Part shown: piece by piece, positions 11,671-22,118 of the stretch
Numbering within the stretch: position 1 is the first letter of the stretch
How the letters are laid out: each line of letters begins with the position of its first letter
Source: Coniella vitis
Taxonomy: Eukaryota > Ascomycota > Sordariomycetes > Diaporthales > Schizoparmaceae
Direction: 5' to 3'
Length of the DNA: 64,000 nucleotides
Assembly (NCBI GenBank): GCA_011317545.1
Contig: WUJK01000014.1
Location: forward strand, 992,001 to 1,056,000
Translations under genes and position numbers: made by a program
The notes under the pieces: model-generated
What the model was told of the DNA's origin: nothing
Databases searched by the model: none
Seen by the model: the letters and a program-made list of their open reading frames with translations, nothing else

Positions 11671-12125
11671 GGCTGTCTGGTCAAGGCAAATCCAATGAAG
11701 CACCGCCCTGATCAAGCAAGTTCAGGGCTTGTCGCAAGCCTACTTTGAAGATGAGGTCGCGCCAAAAATTTGGGCGCAGTCGAGATTCTGCCACTGCTTA
11801 GATCGATAGTAAGCCTCAAGAGGCAGGCGGTATTGATAAGGCTACTGCAGCTTCCCTGTATGCCAGGCCCGACAGCCCTCCGGTTCCTGGCGACGAGCCG
11901 GGGAGCTCGGCAGGCACTTGCAACTGGCCTGGAAACTGGGTTGTCGAAAATCAACCGGTTGCGCAAGCTGCAAGTGCATGACTTCAGCAAGAACGTCACT
12001 GTTGTGGACTGTACGCAGTCGCTCCCATTGTTTGCACGAAGTATGTTGCTGTCTGTCTCGCCCGCTCTCCAATTGAAGCTAAATCCAAGGTGTGATAGCT
12101 CCCCGACTTCTAGAAAATATTCACA
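11671..12125. promoter_or_regulatory. Divergent promoter URB2 / MIC10
   Basis: This 455-bp stretch lies between divergent starts. One plus-strand frame is open across much of it (11770-12195), but it overlaps the MIC10 start in another frame and shows no protein-like pattern. No specific regulatory site was recognised. Confidence 0.5.
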
Positions 12126-12514
12126 ATGGCAGAGACCGCTGTCCCACCACCGCCCCCGAGCACAGTCTCGCGCCCAGTCAGTGAGGCACTTCTGAATGAG
12201 AAGGTATGGTGTTTCCTGTCTCTGCTACGAGGATCTACATCTCTGGGCTATTCTACTGTTCTGCATCACGAAGCGTAATATCGCGAAAGAAAGCAGGGAC
12301 TGACTTGGCTGTATGCTAGTGGGATCGCTGCCTCTCTAACCTCCTGATAAAATCGACTCTCGGCTTGGGCTTTGGTGTTGTGTTCTCCGTTCTCCTCTTC
12401 AAGCGGAGATCGTGGCCCGCACTTGTTGGGTTGGGCTTTGGTGCAGGACGCGCGCATGAAGAGTGTAATTCCAGCCTGAAGCAGGCTGCTCGGGACATCA
12501 GAAAGCACGCATAA
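12126..12514 (+). CDS. MIC10: MICOS complex subunit Mic10
   Basis: Small inner-mitochondrial-membrane protein that oligomerises to bend crista junctions. The two exons, 12126-12203 and 12320-12514, encode 90 aa, the normal family size. Exon 1 gives MAETAVPPPPPSTVSRPVSE...NEK; the 116-nt intron starts GTATGG and ends TAG; exon 2 starts with the conserved WDRCLSN. Two hairpin membrane segments carry the hallmark glycine ladders: G40-x-G-x-G44 in the first (GLGFGVVFSVLLFKRR) and G62-x-G-x-G-x-G68 in the second (GLGFGAGRA). They are separated by the basic KRRSWP turn that is conserved in Mic10. Phase is 0 on both sides. The protein is too small and too split to show as a long ORF. Convergent with the Smr gene. 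Confidence 0.93.
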
Positions 12515-13321
12515 TTGGACAGCATCTGGCAAGACGACAGGGAGACCGCCTTGAGCCCACTCCAAACGTACACATATCACTGCGAATGCACCGCACATCA
12601 GTTTATTGCTTAGAGGCGCGGGACCGTACAAAAAAACGAAGCAAAGAAGTCTTCAGGGTTGGCGAATAGCGCGAGGGACGAGAGGATGGGTATGAATAGA
12701 CAATTTTCAATGTAAAGAGAAGGTTATACGCATTTCTATGGTGCATTCTGCGCCTGGAATTCGCAGACCACCGCTCAGGCTCTGTGGGTGTCCAGTCCAG
12801 TATTGCGAGGCAGTTGGTCTTGTCAACTTGCGACAGCGCCTTGCCCTCGCTTCGCAAAGGAGATGTGCTTGTATTGTGGATTCGGCATTTGGATGTGTGA
12901 GGCATATTTGGCCTATGCACGCTTGCGACGTGTGAAACCTCACAATGACGACATATTTCTGAAAAGGATTGGCACTCACAGCAAGAACTCAAATTTCCCA
13001 AGCTCAAACTTCATGTTTCCTCTTAGACGATTACGTAGCTGCCAAGTGGGTTCACAAGGTATACGTGCATGTAAAAGATGACTTCAAGGTTCTGCCTGAA
13101 GCTATCATGACCCTAGTCTTTCTAAGCGGCAGTTACAAGATTAGGCAGTATCGTGTGTTTTTTGTTGTTCTTTTTGGCATGCCCTGCGCCAACTGGGAAA
13201 GTGCGGGTCAAGTCATTGCTCATGAAATCCTCCGGTCCACGGACCTGATATCTTACGTACAGCTTCGCCATCACAGTAATCAAGACGCTGACCGACCGAA
13301 CTTTGGTATGCAGACAGACCG
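12515..13321. other. Convergent intergenic region MIC10 / Smr gene
   Basis: About 800 bp between two stop codons. Several short frames run through it on both strands, but none has protein-like composition or splice support. It probably holds the two 3' UTRs. Confidence 0.55.
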
Positions 13322-14253
13322 TTACATCACCACACAGCAATCACCCAACTTGCCAAAGATCTTGGCCAAGATCTTCTTCTCCAGCTCCTCCATGTCGTCT
13401 CCCTGCTGTTGCTGTTGTTGCTGCTGCTGCTGCGGCTGAGATGTTGGCGGTCTCGCCTGCGAAGGCTGGGAAGCTTCATAGCCTGGCGCGCCGCCATCAC
13501 CCGATCGTCGACTTGGCAGCGGCGGCATGCTATCAACTGGGTGCCCGGCAAGGTTGACGTACATACGGCCCTCGTTCTCCTCGGTTCTGTATTGCAGTCC
13601 CAGCTCTTGGCAGACTCTTTCGACGCGCGGCTTGATCTTCTGGACGTGGTTCACACTGTGGTTGCCTTTGCCAACAATCACGTGCAAATGTGTCTGGCCC
13701 CTTGCCTGGGCGTCGCGAATCCGCGCCTCGAGAATGTCTTCCGCCTCTTCGACAAATTGCCCGTGGAGATCGATGGTATCTTCGGCCACGCGGCCCGGCG
13801 CGTTGTTTTCTCGGAAGATGAAGTCGGATGCTTGCTTGTTGTACTCATCCATTTTGGCAGCGTGGGCCTTGCCTTCGTTGGACAGATGCTTGGCTTCGGC
13901 GCCATCTCCTCGCTCATACGCCTCGTGAGCCTGTGCCACAAAGGACAAAAGATCAGTTTACAGGCCTCACAAATAAATGGCCGTTCAGGCCACTCATATA
14001 AGGACAAGCATACTCTATCAAAGCACGAACTGCGCTTGGCAGCCTCAGCACGTGCTAGATCGCGAAGACGATCATATTCCTTCTCCGCGTCATCGTCTGC
14101 ATGCGAGTGCGCTTCATTGCCAAAGTTTGTCAGTCGTTGTCGGGCGAATTCGAGCTGGCATCAAATGGTGATCTGGTCAAGGTGCATAGACTTACCGCGG
14201 CCACCAAGACGCGTCGAGTGGTGCTGCTGGTGCATGGGAATTGATTGGGCCAT
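13322..14253 (-). CDS. DUF1771-Smr domain protein with C-terminal CaaX box
   Basis: Three minus-strand exons, 14253-14196, 14096-14014 and 13930-13322, give 249 aa. Intron 1 is GTAAGT...GCAG with a CTGAC branch site; intron 2 is GTATGC...CACAG. The spliced N-terminus reads MAQSIPMHQQHHST, then GGRDDDAEKEYDRLRDLARA. A DUF1771 helical segment (about 20-85, AHEAYERGDGAEAKHLSNEG) precedes a Smr domain (about 90-170). The latter has both signatures, DLHGQFVEEAE and VIVGKGNHSVNH, which in the MutS2-type Smr family mark a nucleic-acid-binding or nicking fold. A Pro/Gln-rich linker with a poly-Gln run follows. The protein ends GDCCVVM, and CVVM fits a prenylation CaaX box with a farnesylation-type Met. 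Its cellular role is not established. Confidence 0.88.
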
Positions 14254-14859
14254 GGCGATGTTCACGCTAATGAAGCAAGAATATGACAATTGAGTAGCTG
14301 GGCCCTTCCAGAATTGCAAGATTTGAACAATTTGACGTTGCCAAGGAGGTTTCTTGATTTTCGAAAGCTACAGCACACCTCCCCAGGGTTTAAACAGCCA
14401 AGTTCTGTTCAACCGCAAACCTGGCCAGAGCGTCACTTGGGGGGAAGGGGGTCCCATCGGGACGAGGCTATGGGTTAGTCGGTGAAGACCCAGATGCCGC
14501 TGCAACTTGCAAGTGACTGGCTGGATGCCGTGCGGCAAGTATTGCCACCATTCAATAGCAGCAAATCTCAAAGCTGGTTAACTGTCGAGGCTATTCTCAT
14601 TTTGAACTGGGAGAAAAGACGGATTATGTTGCGACTATGTTCACCCAGGCTAACGGGTTCTGCACTATGAACGACTTGTCCCGTACGGCTCCGTTGACGG
14701 TCGCTTACGGAGCGCTGTGCCTCCGTTTTTCATGTTTGCTCGGCTTCGCCGGTGCGGGTAAAAGCCACATCAGACTCTACTATGTAGGGGCCAGGCGGCA
14801 ATGAGAGCGGCGGACTGGTGGGCTGGATAACAAGCACACAGAATGGCCGAGAGGCTATC

Positions 14860-14875
14860 TACTATGTACATAGTA
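14860..14875. promoter_or_regulatory. Perfect palindrome TACTATGTACATAGTA
   Basis: This 16-bp perfect inverted repeat is the fullest copy of a 9-mer, TACTATGTA, that recurs at 15259, 17436, 18211, 18824 (inverted), 23884 and 42789. Function is unknown. Confidence 0.4.
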
Positions 14876-16360
14876 TTGATAGTAAAAGGTCTGAGTCAAG
14901 TGGCTGGTGTAGTTGTGCTGAGTACTACTGCCGCCCAAAATTGCAATCTGCAAGTCTCCTTTTTCTACCTGCAGCGCGACCCGACTATCACATCCCCGTC
15001 AGACGTGATCCCGGATCTTGCAGCTACTTACTACATACTCGGTGGCATGGCAGGAAGGGATTCCTTCGACGACCAACCTATGCAAACAAAGTTATTCCCA
15101 ACGGCAGTGGTCGATCCTTTTTCATGCTGCTCAAGCTCGCATTGATTTCTGCTGCAAAGGAACGATTGCGGCGCCTTTTTTTTTTTTTAACACTAGTGGC
15201 GTGTTAACAGCCGGGCCACGTGCGCAGGTCCAAGCGCGGATTGCTTTGCAGATTCATGTACTATGTAATAGTAAATAGTGGCCTAGCTCGACTAGCAGGA
15301 ACTCATGCACATGTGCTAGGAAAAACGCCCATGGCCTGCCTACTAGGGAGGGTGTCGTTGCATTGGGGGTTTGTTGCAGAGTCTTGAGAGAGGCGGCTGC
15401 CGCAATGAGATTGCAGTCCACTTGGAGGCCCTGATTTGTCCAATGCTAATCCCCCCGGAACCACCGAACCTGGAAGGCAACACCCTCAGCCTGAGTGGCT
15501 TTGTATTCAGCAGGAACCCAAAGCAGAGACCCTACCCTGTCAGCCATGTGTTTTGTGCCTCCATCCGGCTCCTGGACGCGCAATGCGTTGATTGATCAGT
15601 CCTTAGTTCACAGCATGTGTCTGACGAAATGCATTTGGTCTTCAAGTCCAGGCTGAGAATTAGGCGCTGTCTCGGGAGTATGAATCAGTGAGAGTCTGCA
15701 ATTCTGTTTACTACGATGATTTTGTGTGCTATCTCTCGTAAGACACCTGTGAGTCGAGACGGTCGGATTATGCCTCGTCCGGGCTTAGTGTACCGGGTCA
15801 CGAGACAAAAGTCTCACCCGAGAGGGCAGAGATAACCTTTGCTTGAGCGGGATAGCTGGGACTTTCGGCGGGCGGGCTTGCGCTCCCAAGGTTGCCAGTT
15901 GCCCAAGGTATGGTGGTAGGTTGGGATGTGAAGTCATTGAGGCGGCGGCGGCCTGTATTCCGTACTTGTTGACAAATGGCAGTCAAACGCGAGGGGTGCG
16001 CCACAACGCACAACTTGCGATACACCCAGTAAGTACTTATCACGCCAACAAGCGATGACCATTGCACACAATTGGCAGACTTCAGGGCCACCCCTTCTTG
16101 ACGGGGGCGCCATGCAGCACGCCATGCTTGCTGTTGGTCCGGCAGATGAAGGAATCTCGCAGCAGGGCTCGAGGCAGCTGATAGACTATGTACGATGATG
16201 TGCCATAGAACAAAGCAAGCCTGCACATATATAGACACATAAGACACATACACATACGCACATACTTCTAACGTTAGCTGCTTCGAGTATATCGGCAAGC
16301 AATCCTCTCGGTAAAAGTGGAGGAATTGAGGATCGAGCACGATCAGTAACCGACAAGCCT

Positions 16361-16399
16361 GCACACACACACATGCAGAGAGAGAGAGAGAAGAGAGAG
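16361..16399. repeat. (CA)n/(GA)n microsatellite
   Basis: A run of CA dinucleotides passes directly into GA dinucleotides. Simple sequence repeat. Confidence 0.9.
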
Positions 16400-18956
16400 T
16401 CCTGCCACCAGACTGCATGCAGGTACCAATCCCTCGTGTGGGATCCTGGCCTGGCTGGCAGCCTGGGCCCGGACCAAGTGGGGAGCGAGTTTTATTTTGG
16501 GCCCCACCAGTGCCACTCGCGGGCCAAATGAGTGGGCGTGGTAGGATGATCAAAAAGTTGAGATGAGGTGCGGATTGGCGCTCAGGCGGTAGGCTAGTAG
16601 TAGGGCGGTTCGGATCGGCCGGGCTTCTAGAAAGCGGACGGGTTCGTTCGAGTCGATCAACGACCCGGCCCAGTTGTGGAAGACGATTGGCACTTGGCTA
16701 GCAGCGCACCAGCGCACTTAGCATGGCGACAGAGAAAAGGCCCTTTGAACAACAATAACGTGACAAAGATGCGCCAGCCAGAACAAGGCCGCGGGCTTGT
16801 TTGCATCCCTTATTTCTGTCCCTTCCCTCCCCTTCTTGTACCTTTGCCTGGCTGTCAACGGTTCAGGTCATCCGATTTGCTGACGACCTACCGACTTGGC
16901 TAATGGCAAAATCTCCGTGGTCAGAAGAGTTCATTTCCGGAGCAGGACCCATGGGCGCTTTGGACTAACGTCTGATAGGCATCCCCAGCATCCCACTGCA
17001 TTGTCGACTGCCAAGAAGCGCGATCATGACCTGCAGAGCGGATTCTCAGCCAGATTGTCGATATTTCTCTGCGCGCGTCGGCAGTGTCCATCGTGTTCGT
17101 ATCAAGCTTGGAAGCCCTAACCGCGGCCTGGCTTGGCCGCCTCCCAAGTGTGCTTAGTATGGGCCACGCGGAATTGCGGGAGGAGCACGATCTTGATGAC
17201 ATAAGAGTCGGTCTCTCTCTGTGCAGAGTCTCGGTCTCCCTTTCTCTCACTGTCTCTGCGTCCAGACTGGTAGTCGGCCAACACTATTATACCCAAACAA
17301 AACACGGGGTCATGATCTCTCCACACAACCAGGCAGGCGACTGTCACAGAGCGATGGGGAATTGCAACATGCGCTCGAGGCAGGACCAGGGCAGCATTTG
17401 GCATAGTACAGAGTACAGCCTCGGCAGCATGCCACTACTATGTACAGGCAGTGCTTATTCCATTGTTGGTAAGATGGGGCCTTGATGGCCGCAGCCCCCC
17501 CCCCTGCCCCTTGGGCGGAACGATTCCTAGCGGGGTCCCGTCCAGCCTGAGAATTGCGCCAGTGATAACAATTTTAAACTGGGGTTGTCGACGGAAACGG
17601 GCATGTGTGTCTTGTCCTTTTTTCTTCCCACTGCACTGCGACTTGTATGACCCGGCAGTCATCTCACTGTATACTATGTTTGTACTACTATATGATGTTA
17701 CATTGTACATAAGTAGCTGATAGCCTACCCAGTACATCAGTCAGCCCTGCGGTCACCGGCTGCCGCTGAGTGCTTCTAAGACCATCGTCACTCATTGCCT
17801 TGTCCTATATTATGACGGCCTAAGTATAGTCTGTACGCTTTCCTTTTGCCTTCATTCTGTACATACCTTGTCGGACTGGATACTATATATGCATCTTTTC
17901 GGCTGGATCTGTTCCCCCCATGCAGAGGCCATTGGATCCATTCTCGTGAGCCCTATCACGGCATGATGCGAGGGAAAACCTGAGAGCCGTATGCTATACT
18001 ATGATGTGTCTTTCCCCTCCAGATTGTGCATCAATGGCAGATGGAGCGACAGCCCACTGATAGCAAATGACGAGCGGCAACCAACCACATTTGACGCTCG
18101 TCAAAGTACGGTTGATCATTGTCTCACGCAAAAACAGAAAACAAAAAAAAGAAGGCCCCAGCCTCAAACCGTTGTCGGACACGCCAAAAATAGATGCCTC
18201 GCAAGCCGGTTACTATGTACATATGAGGAGGAGGAGGACGGTACGTACAGAGTATTGCGTATCCATTTCTGGAGTTGCCTCTCGCCTTTCAAATCTAAAG
18301 GGAGGGCAGTCTGTCTCCTTTGTTGTCTGTGTCAGCTGCCCGTAGCCGCCTCTTTTGTACTTGCTAGTTGGCCGCCTTTGGTTCGATGGCTCCGATCATG
18401 TCTCATTCATTTGCTCGTTATCCAACCGCACCACTGCACGTTGGGACTGCCATAGTCGTCCTCCTATGTAGCATTCAGGACAGAGCACTGCCACTGCTGC
18501 GTTCTCAGCGTCTTTTTGCCATGTATTATGCATCCTATTACTACTATAGTATGTACATCGTAAGTGCTCGATGAAGCCCCTCCCCTTGCCTGTTGGTCTC
18601 CTTCTTTCCTGGTCTCTGGTCAGACGATGTTCCCAGAAAAGGTGGTGGGCTGTGGTCCCCTGAGATATGCACTCCACCCAAACGACCGACGATCCAATCG
18701 ATGGCAGAGCTCCCCTGGAACAAGAGATTGGCATTGGCAGCCCCCCAATGGGTCCATTTCAATCTGGACAGTCGACTCCGCTCTGCCCCAGCGGGCTGCA
18801 AGGTACACACGGTTGCTGTACTCTACATAGTACATACTGTACGAGCGCATACTATGACATACTCCAGTACTGTCATAGTAAGTTTTGTCGGCCCGTTGGG
18901 GGTCCTCGGTAATCACCAGTCTGTCAGTGGCGGCGGGTTTCTTTGCCCAGCCGTCT

Positions 18957-18984
18957 TTGTTGTTGTTGTTGTTGTTGTTGTTGT
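18957..18984. repeat. (TTG)n microsatellite
   Basis: About nine uninterrupted TTG units in the non-coding region upstream of the Gα gene. Confidence 0.9.
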
Positions 18985-19689
18985 CGTCCCCCTGGCCTGC
19001 TTTGTGTAGGGCGAAAATTATGGTCGTTACTGAGTTCCAACGGACAAGCGATTGGAGAGAACAATGTCAAGTCATTGTGGACAAGATGGGCGTTGCTAGG
19101 CCCTGTTCTAAGCCATCTCTCATTTTACCTTTGCACTTGTCGATGGACCTCCTTTTTTTTTTCCCCTCCTTCCCGCCGTCGTCGTTCGTTTCTTCCTGGC
19201 CTGCTAGCAGCCGTGCAGTGCTGATTACCCCAGCCCCAGGCCTGAACCTGGGAAGGCTCTGTTAGCACTAGGCGCGGGTGGCCGCATGGGAGGCTAACAG
19301 GGCCGCTGGCCAGGATCCCGCACCCTGCACCTGCGTGGGCGGGCGATCAAATAAGTCCGGTCTTGTGGTGCGGGCGTGCCCACCCCAATCTGCTAGTCCC
19401 AGGAGCTCACAGCGCTAGAACTTTTAGCACAGGCACCACTGCCCTACAGTAGGTGTGATGCTAGTCAGCACCGTCCAACTGCTGTTCCACTCCTCTGTTT
19501 CTTGGCCTGCAGGCTCGGCTTGCAAGCTGGCTGCTGGTGTGGTCTGCCTACTGCTGCACACTGCACACTGAGAGCTGCGGCTGCGGCTGCTGCACTACTA
19601 TTATGTACGTACTTACAGCACCCTTCTGGGCTCTGGGCCATGCCCCCCCCCCCTGCTTGCTGCGCGCACATTGGCCTTGGGGCCGCCCA

Positions 19690-20737
19690 TCCCATCCTTT
19701 CCTTTCTGTTTTAGCGACCTGGGGCCCTCGCTCGCTCGCTCGTCTGGTTTCTTTGAGTTCCTTGCGCTTGCTCGACGCCTCTTGCCTCCTTCCCTGCCGC
19801 CCCAAAGACCCGGCCCAAAGCCCAGCCCTGGTCTGCTCTGCTAGTCTGCTCTACTCACCTTTTCGCTCGCTCCTCGGCCACCAGCACTCTTTTCTCCTTG
19901 CCCTGCCGCTCGTCCATCAACAAACCATCCCCCATTCACCTTTGCCCCCTCCCCCCAAACTACTTCCCATCTCAAATCTGTGCGATCCCGGCAAGCCCTC
20001 TTTTTTCGTCCTCTCTGCTGTCTGTCTGTCTGTCCGTCCGTCTGTGTCTGTCTGTCCGTCGGGTGCTCTCAAATCCTTCCTTTGCCTCACCGTCCTTTAT
20101 TTTCCTTTTTTTCCCCTCTCGGCCATCCACACACCCTCTTCCTTCTTCCAAGCCGTCCGGGCGTCGATTCGAGGCCGTCAGAAAGGGGACCATACCGACC
20201 GACCGACCGACCGACCTACCTTAGTTCATCGTCCACGTCGACACCATCGCCGCCGCCGCAGCTGTAGCAGCCGCCATTTCTCCAGCCCGCGTCGCTGCTT
20301 TGATCGTCATACAGGTGAGCCTCCAAAGCAATTGTCCCGCTCCCGTCGTCGCACGTCTCCTTGGCTCCTGCGCTCCTGTCATCCGTCGCCTGCCGAACCC
20401 TGTCACTGCAACCGTCTTCCCTTGGGCCCAATCAAGTATCGTCGCTCCATCAGCTTAGGACGCATCGACGGGATGATTTCGGGCATTTGTAATTCGCCGC
20501 GTCAGACTAACGCTCTGTGCGTCGATCGATGCCTTGTTCCGCCGCCTTGGTCGATGGTTCATTTCCAACTTCCATGTCGATGCTTTCAATCCCCAAACAA
20601 CATCGTATTTCAATGTACTGACTTGGAAGGCGGTATCAGATCGATTCCTGTGGCGTGCTGAACAAGGCTCCGATATTTCCACCACCTTCTTATACACCAT
20701 TGTAATCCGAACGGCGACGACCGAACAATAATCCAAA
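19690..20737 (+). promoter_or_regulatory. C/T-rich promoter and leader of the Gα gene
   Basis: About 1 kb of pyrimidine-rich plus-strand sequence leads up to the Gα ATG. It contains a (CTGT)n/(CCGT)n tract at 20017-20060 and a (GACC)n tract near 20195-20216. Such C/T stretches commonly flank transcription starts in filamentous fungi. A CAG|GTGAGC site near 20312 could be the donor of a 5'-UTR intron, but this is not proven. Confidence 0.5.
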
Positions 20738-22118
20738 ATGGGTTGCGGAATGAGTACGGAGGAGAAGGAGGGCAAGGCCCGCAATGAGGAAATCGAAAAC
20801 CAACTGAAGCGCGACCGCATGCAACAACGCAATGAAATCAAGATGCTGCTTTTGGGTAGGTTACTACGATTCGACTGCTGCCTCACCCCTTTCCCAAGTG
20901 AATGCTTGCCTGGATCTGGCCAGTGTTTTGCGATTTCGTGCTATTCCAGCGGCTGGCATGTCGATTCTCTTTGACGGTCACTGGAGACTAAACAAATTTT
21001 TGCAGGTGCTGGTGAATCCGGAAAGTCCACCATTCTGAAGCAGATGAAGCTCATTCACGAGGGTGGATACTCGCGCGACGAGCGGGAATCGTTCAAGGAA
21101 ATCATCTTTAGCAACACCGTTCAGTCCATGCGCGTCATCCTTGAGGCTATGGAGTCGCTTGAGCTTCCTCTGGAGGACCAACGGATGGAGTACCACGTCC
21201 AAACCATCTTCATGCAACCAGCCCAGATCGAGGGTGATGTTCTGCCTCCAGAGGTTGGCAGCGCCATCGAGGCTCTGTGGAAGGACCGCGGTGTCCAAGA
21301 GTGTTTCAAGAGATCGAGAGAATACCAGCTGAACGACTCTGCGAGATAGTAAGTTTCTCCTTCATTCTCTTGCTTGTTTTTTTTTTTTTTTTTGGCCTAC
21401 TTGGTCCTAAAAGAGTATGAGCTGACCTCTATCCGCAGCTACTTTGACAACATTGCCCGTATCGCAGCCCCCGATTACATGCCTAACGACCAGGACGTTC
21501 TGCGCTCCCGTGTCAAGACCACCGGTATCACTGAGACGACCTTCATCATTGGTGACCTCACCTACCGGATGTTCGATGTGGGTGGTCAACGTTCGGAGCG
21601 TAAGAAGTGGATTCACTGCTTCGAAAATGTCACCACCATCCTGTTCCTGGTTGCCATCTCCGAGTATGACCAGCTGCTGTTTGAAGACGAGACTGTCAAC
21701 CGTATGCAAGAAGCTCTGACCCTGTTCGACTCGATCTGCAATTCGCGGTGGTTCATCAAGACGTCCATAATCTTGTTCTTGAACAAAATTGATCGCTTCA
21801 AGGAGAAGCTGCCCGTCAGCCCTATGAAGAACTACTTCCCCGACTACGAGGGCGGCGATGACTACGCAGCTGCCTGTGACTACATTCTCAACCGATTCGT
21901 CAGCTTGAACCAGCACGAGACGAAGCAGATCTACACACATTTCACATGTGCAACAGATACAACACAAATTCGTTTCGTCATGGCTGCAGTCAATGGTATG
22001 TATCTCTCCATTTTCCTGCTCTTTTTGGCTAGCCCTTGTGTGTCCTAGACTGTTCGCTGACAAACTCAACACAGACATCATCATCCAGGAGAACCTGCGT
22101 CTCTGCGGTCTGATCTAG
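20738..22118 (+). CDS. gna-1: Heterotrimeric G-protein alpha subunit, group I (GNA-1/FadA/CPG-1 type)
   Basis: GTPase that relays GPCR signals to cAMP/PKA and MAPK pathways controlling growth, mating, conidiation and virulence in fungi. The four exons (20738-20855, 21006-21348, 21439-21995, 22075-22118) give exactly 353 aa, the standard size, and all phases close. MGCGMS at the N-terminus carries the Gly2 myristoylation and Cys3 palmitoylation sites. Nucleotide-binding motifs are complete: GAGESGKS (40-47), RVKTTGITET with the switch I arginine, DVGGQ of switch II, NKID, and TCATDT. The protein ends LRLCGLI, with the pertussis-toxin-type cysteine four from the end that defines group I. Nothing is truncated. 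The three introns lie at codons 40, 154 and 340. The gene has an unusually long empty upstream region. Confidence 0.98.

Larger units (their letters stand above)
14254..20737. other. 6.5-kb gene-poor upstream region of the Gα gene
   Basis: No protein gene could be supported on either strand; the ORFs are short and of random composition. The base composition is ordinary and not RIP-like. The region carries scattered TACTATGTA motifs, several microsatellites, and from about 19,690 on a C/T-rich stretch typical of long fungal promoters and leaders. It probably combines a large promoter, a long Gα 5' UTR (possibly spliced) and perhaps unrecognised non-coding RNA. Confidence 0.55.

Noticed and set aside
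13409..14293. 294-codon plus-strand frame over the Smr gene
   Set aside because: It is antisense to the spliced DUF1771-Smr gene, which has domain motifs and splice signals on the minus strand.
19537..20661. 374-codon plus-strand frame upstream of the Gα gene
   Set aside because: Composition is that of the C/T-rich leader (Ser, Pro, Leu, Cys) with no domain, and it overlaps microsatellites.
21407..22084. 225-codon minus-strand frame
   Set aside because: Antisense shadow of Gα exon 3.
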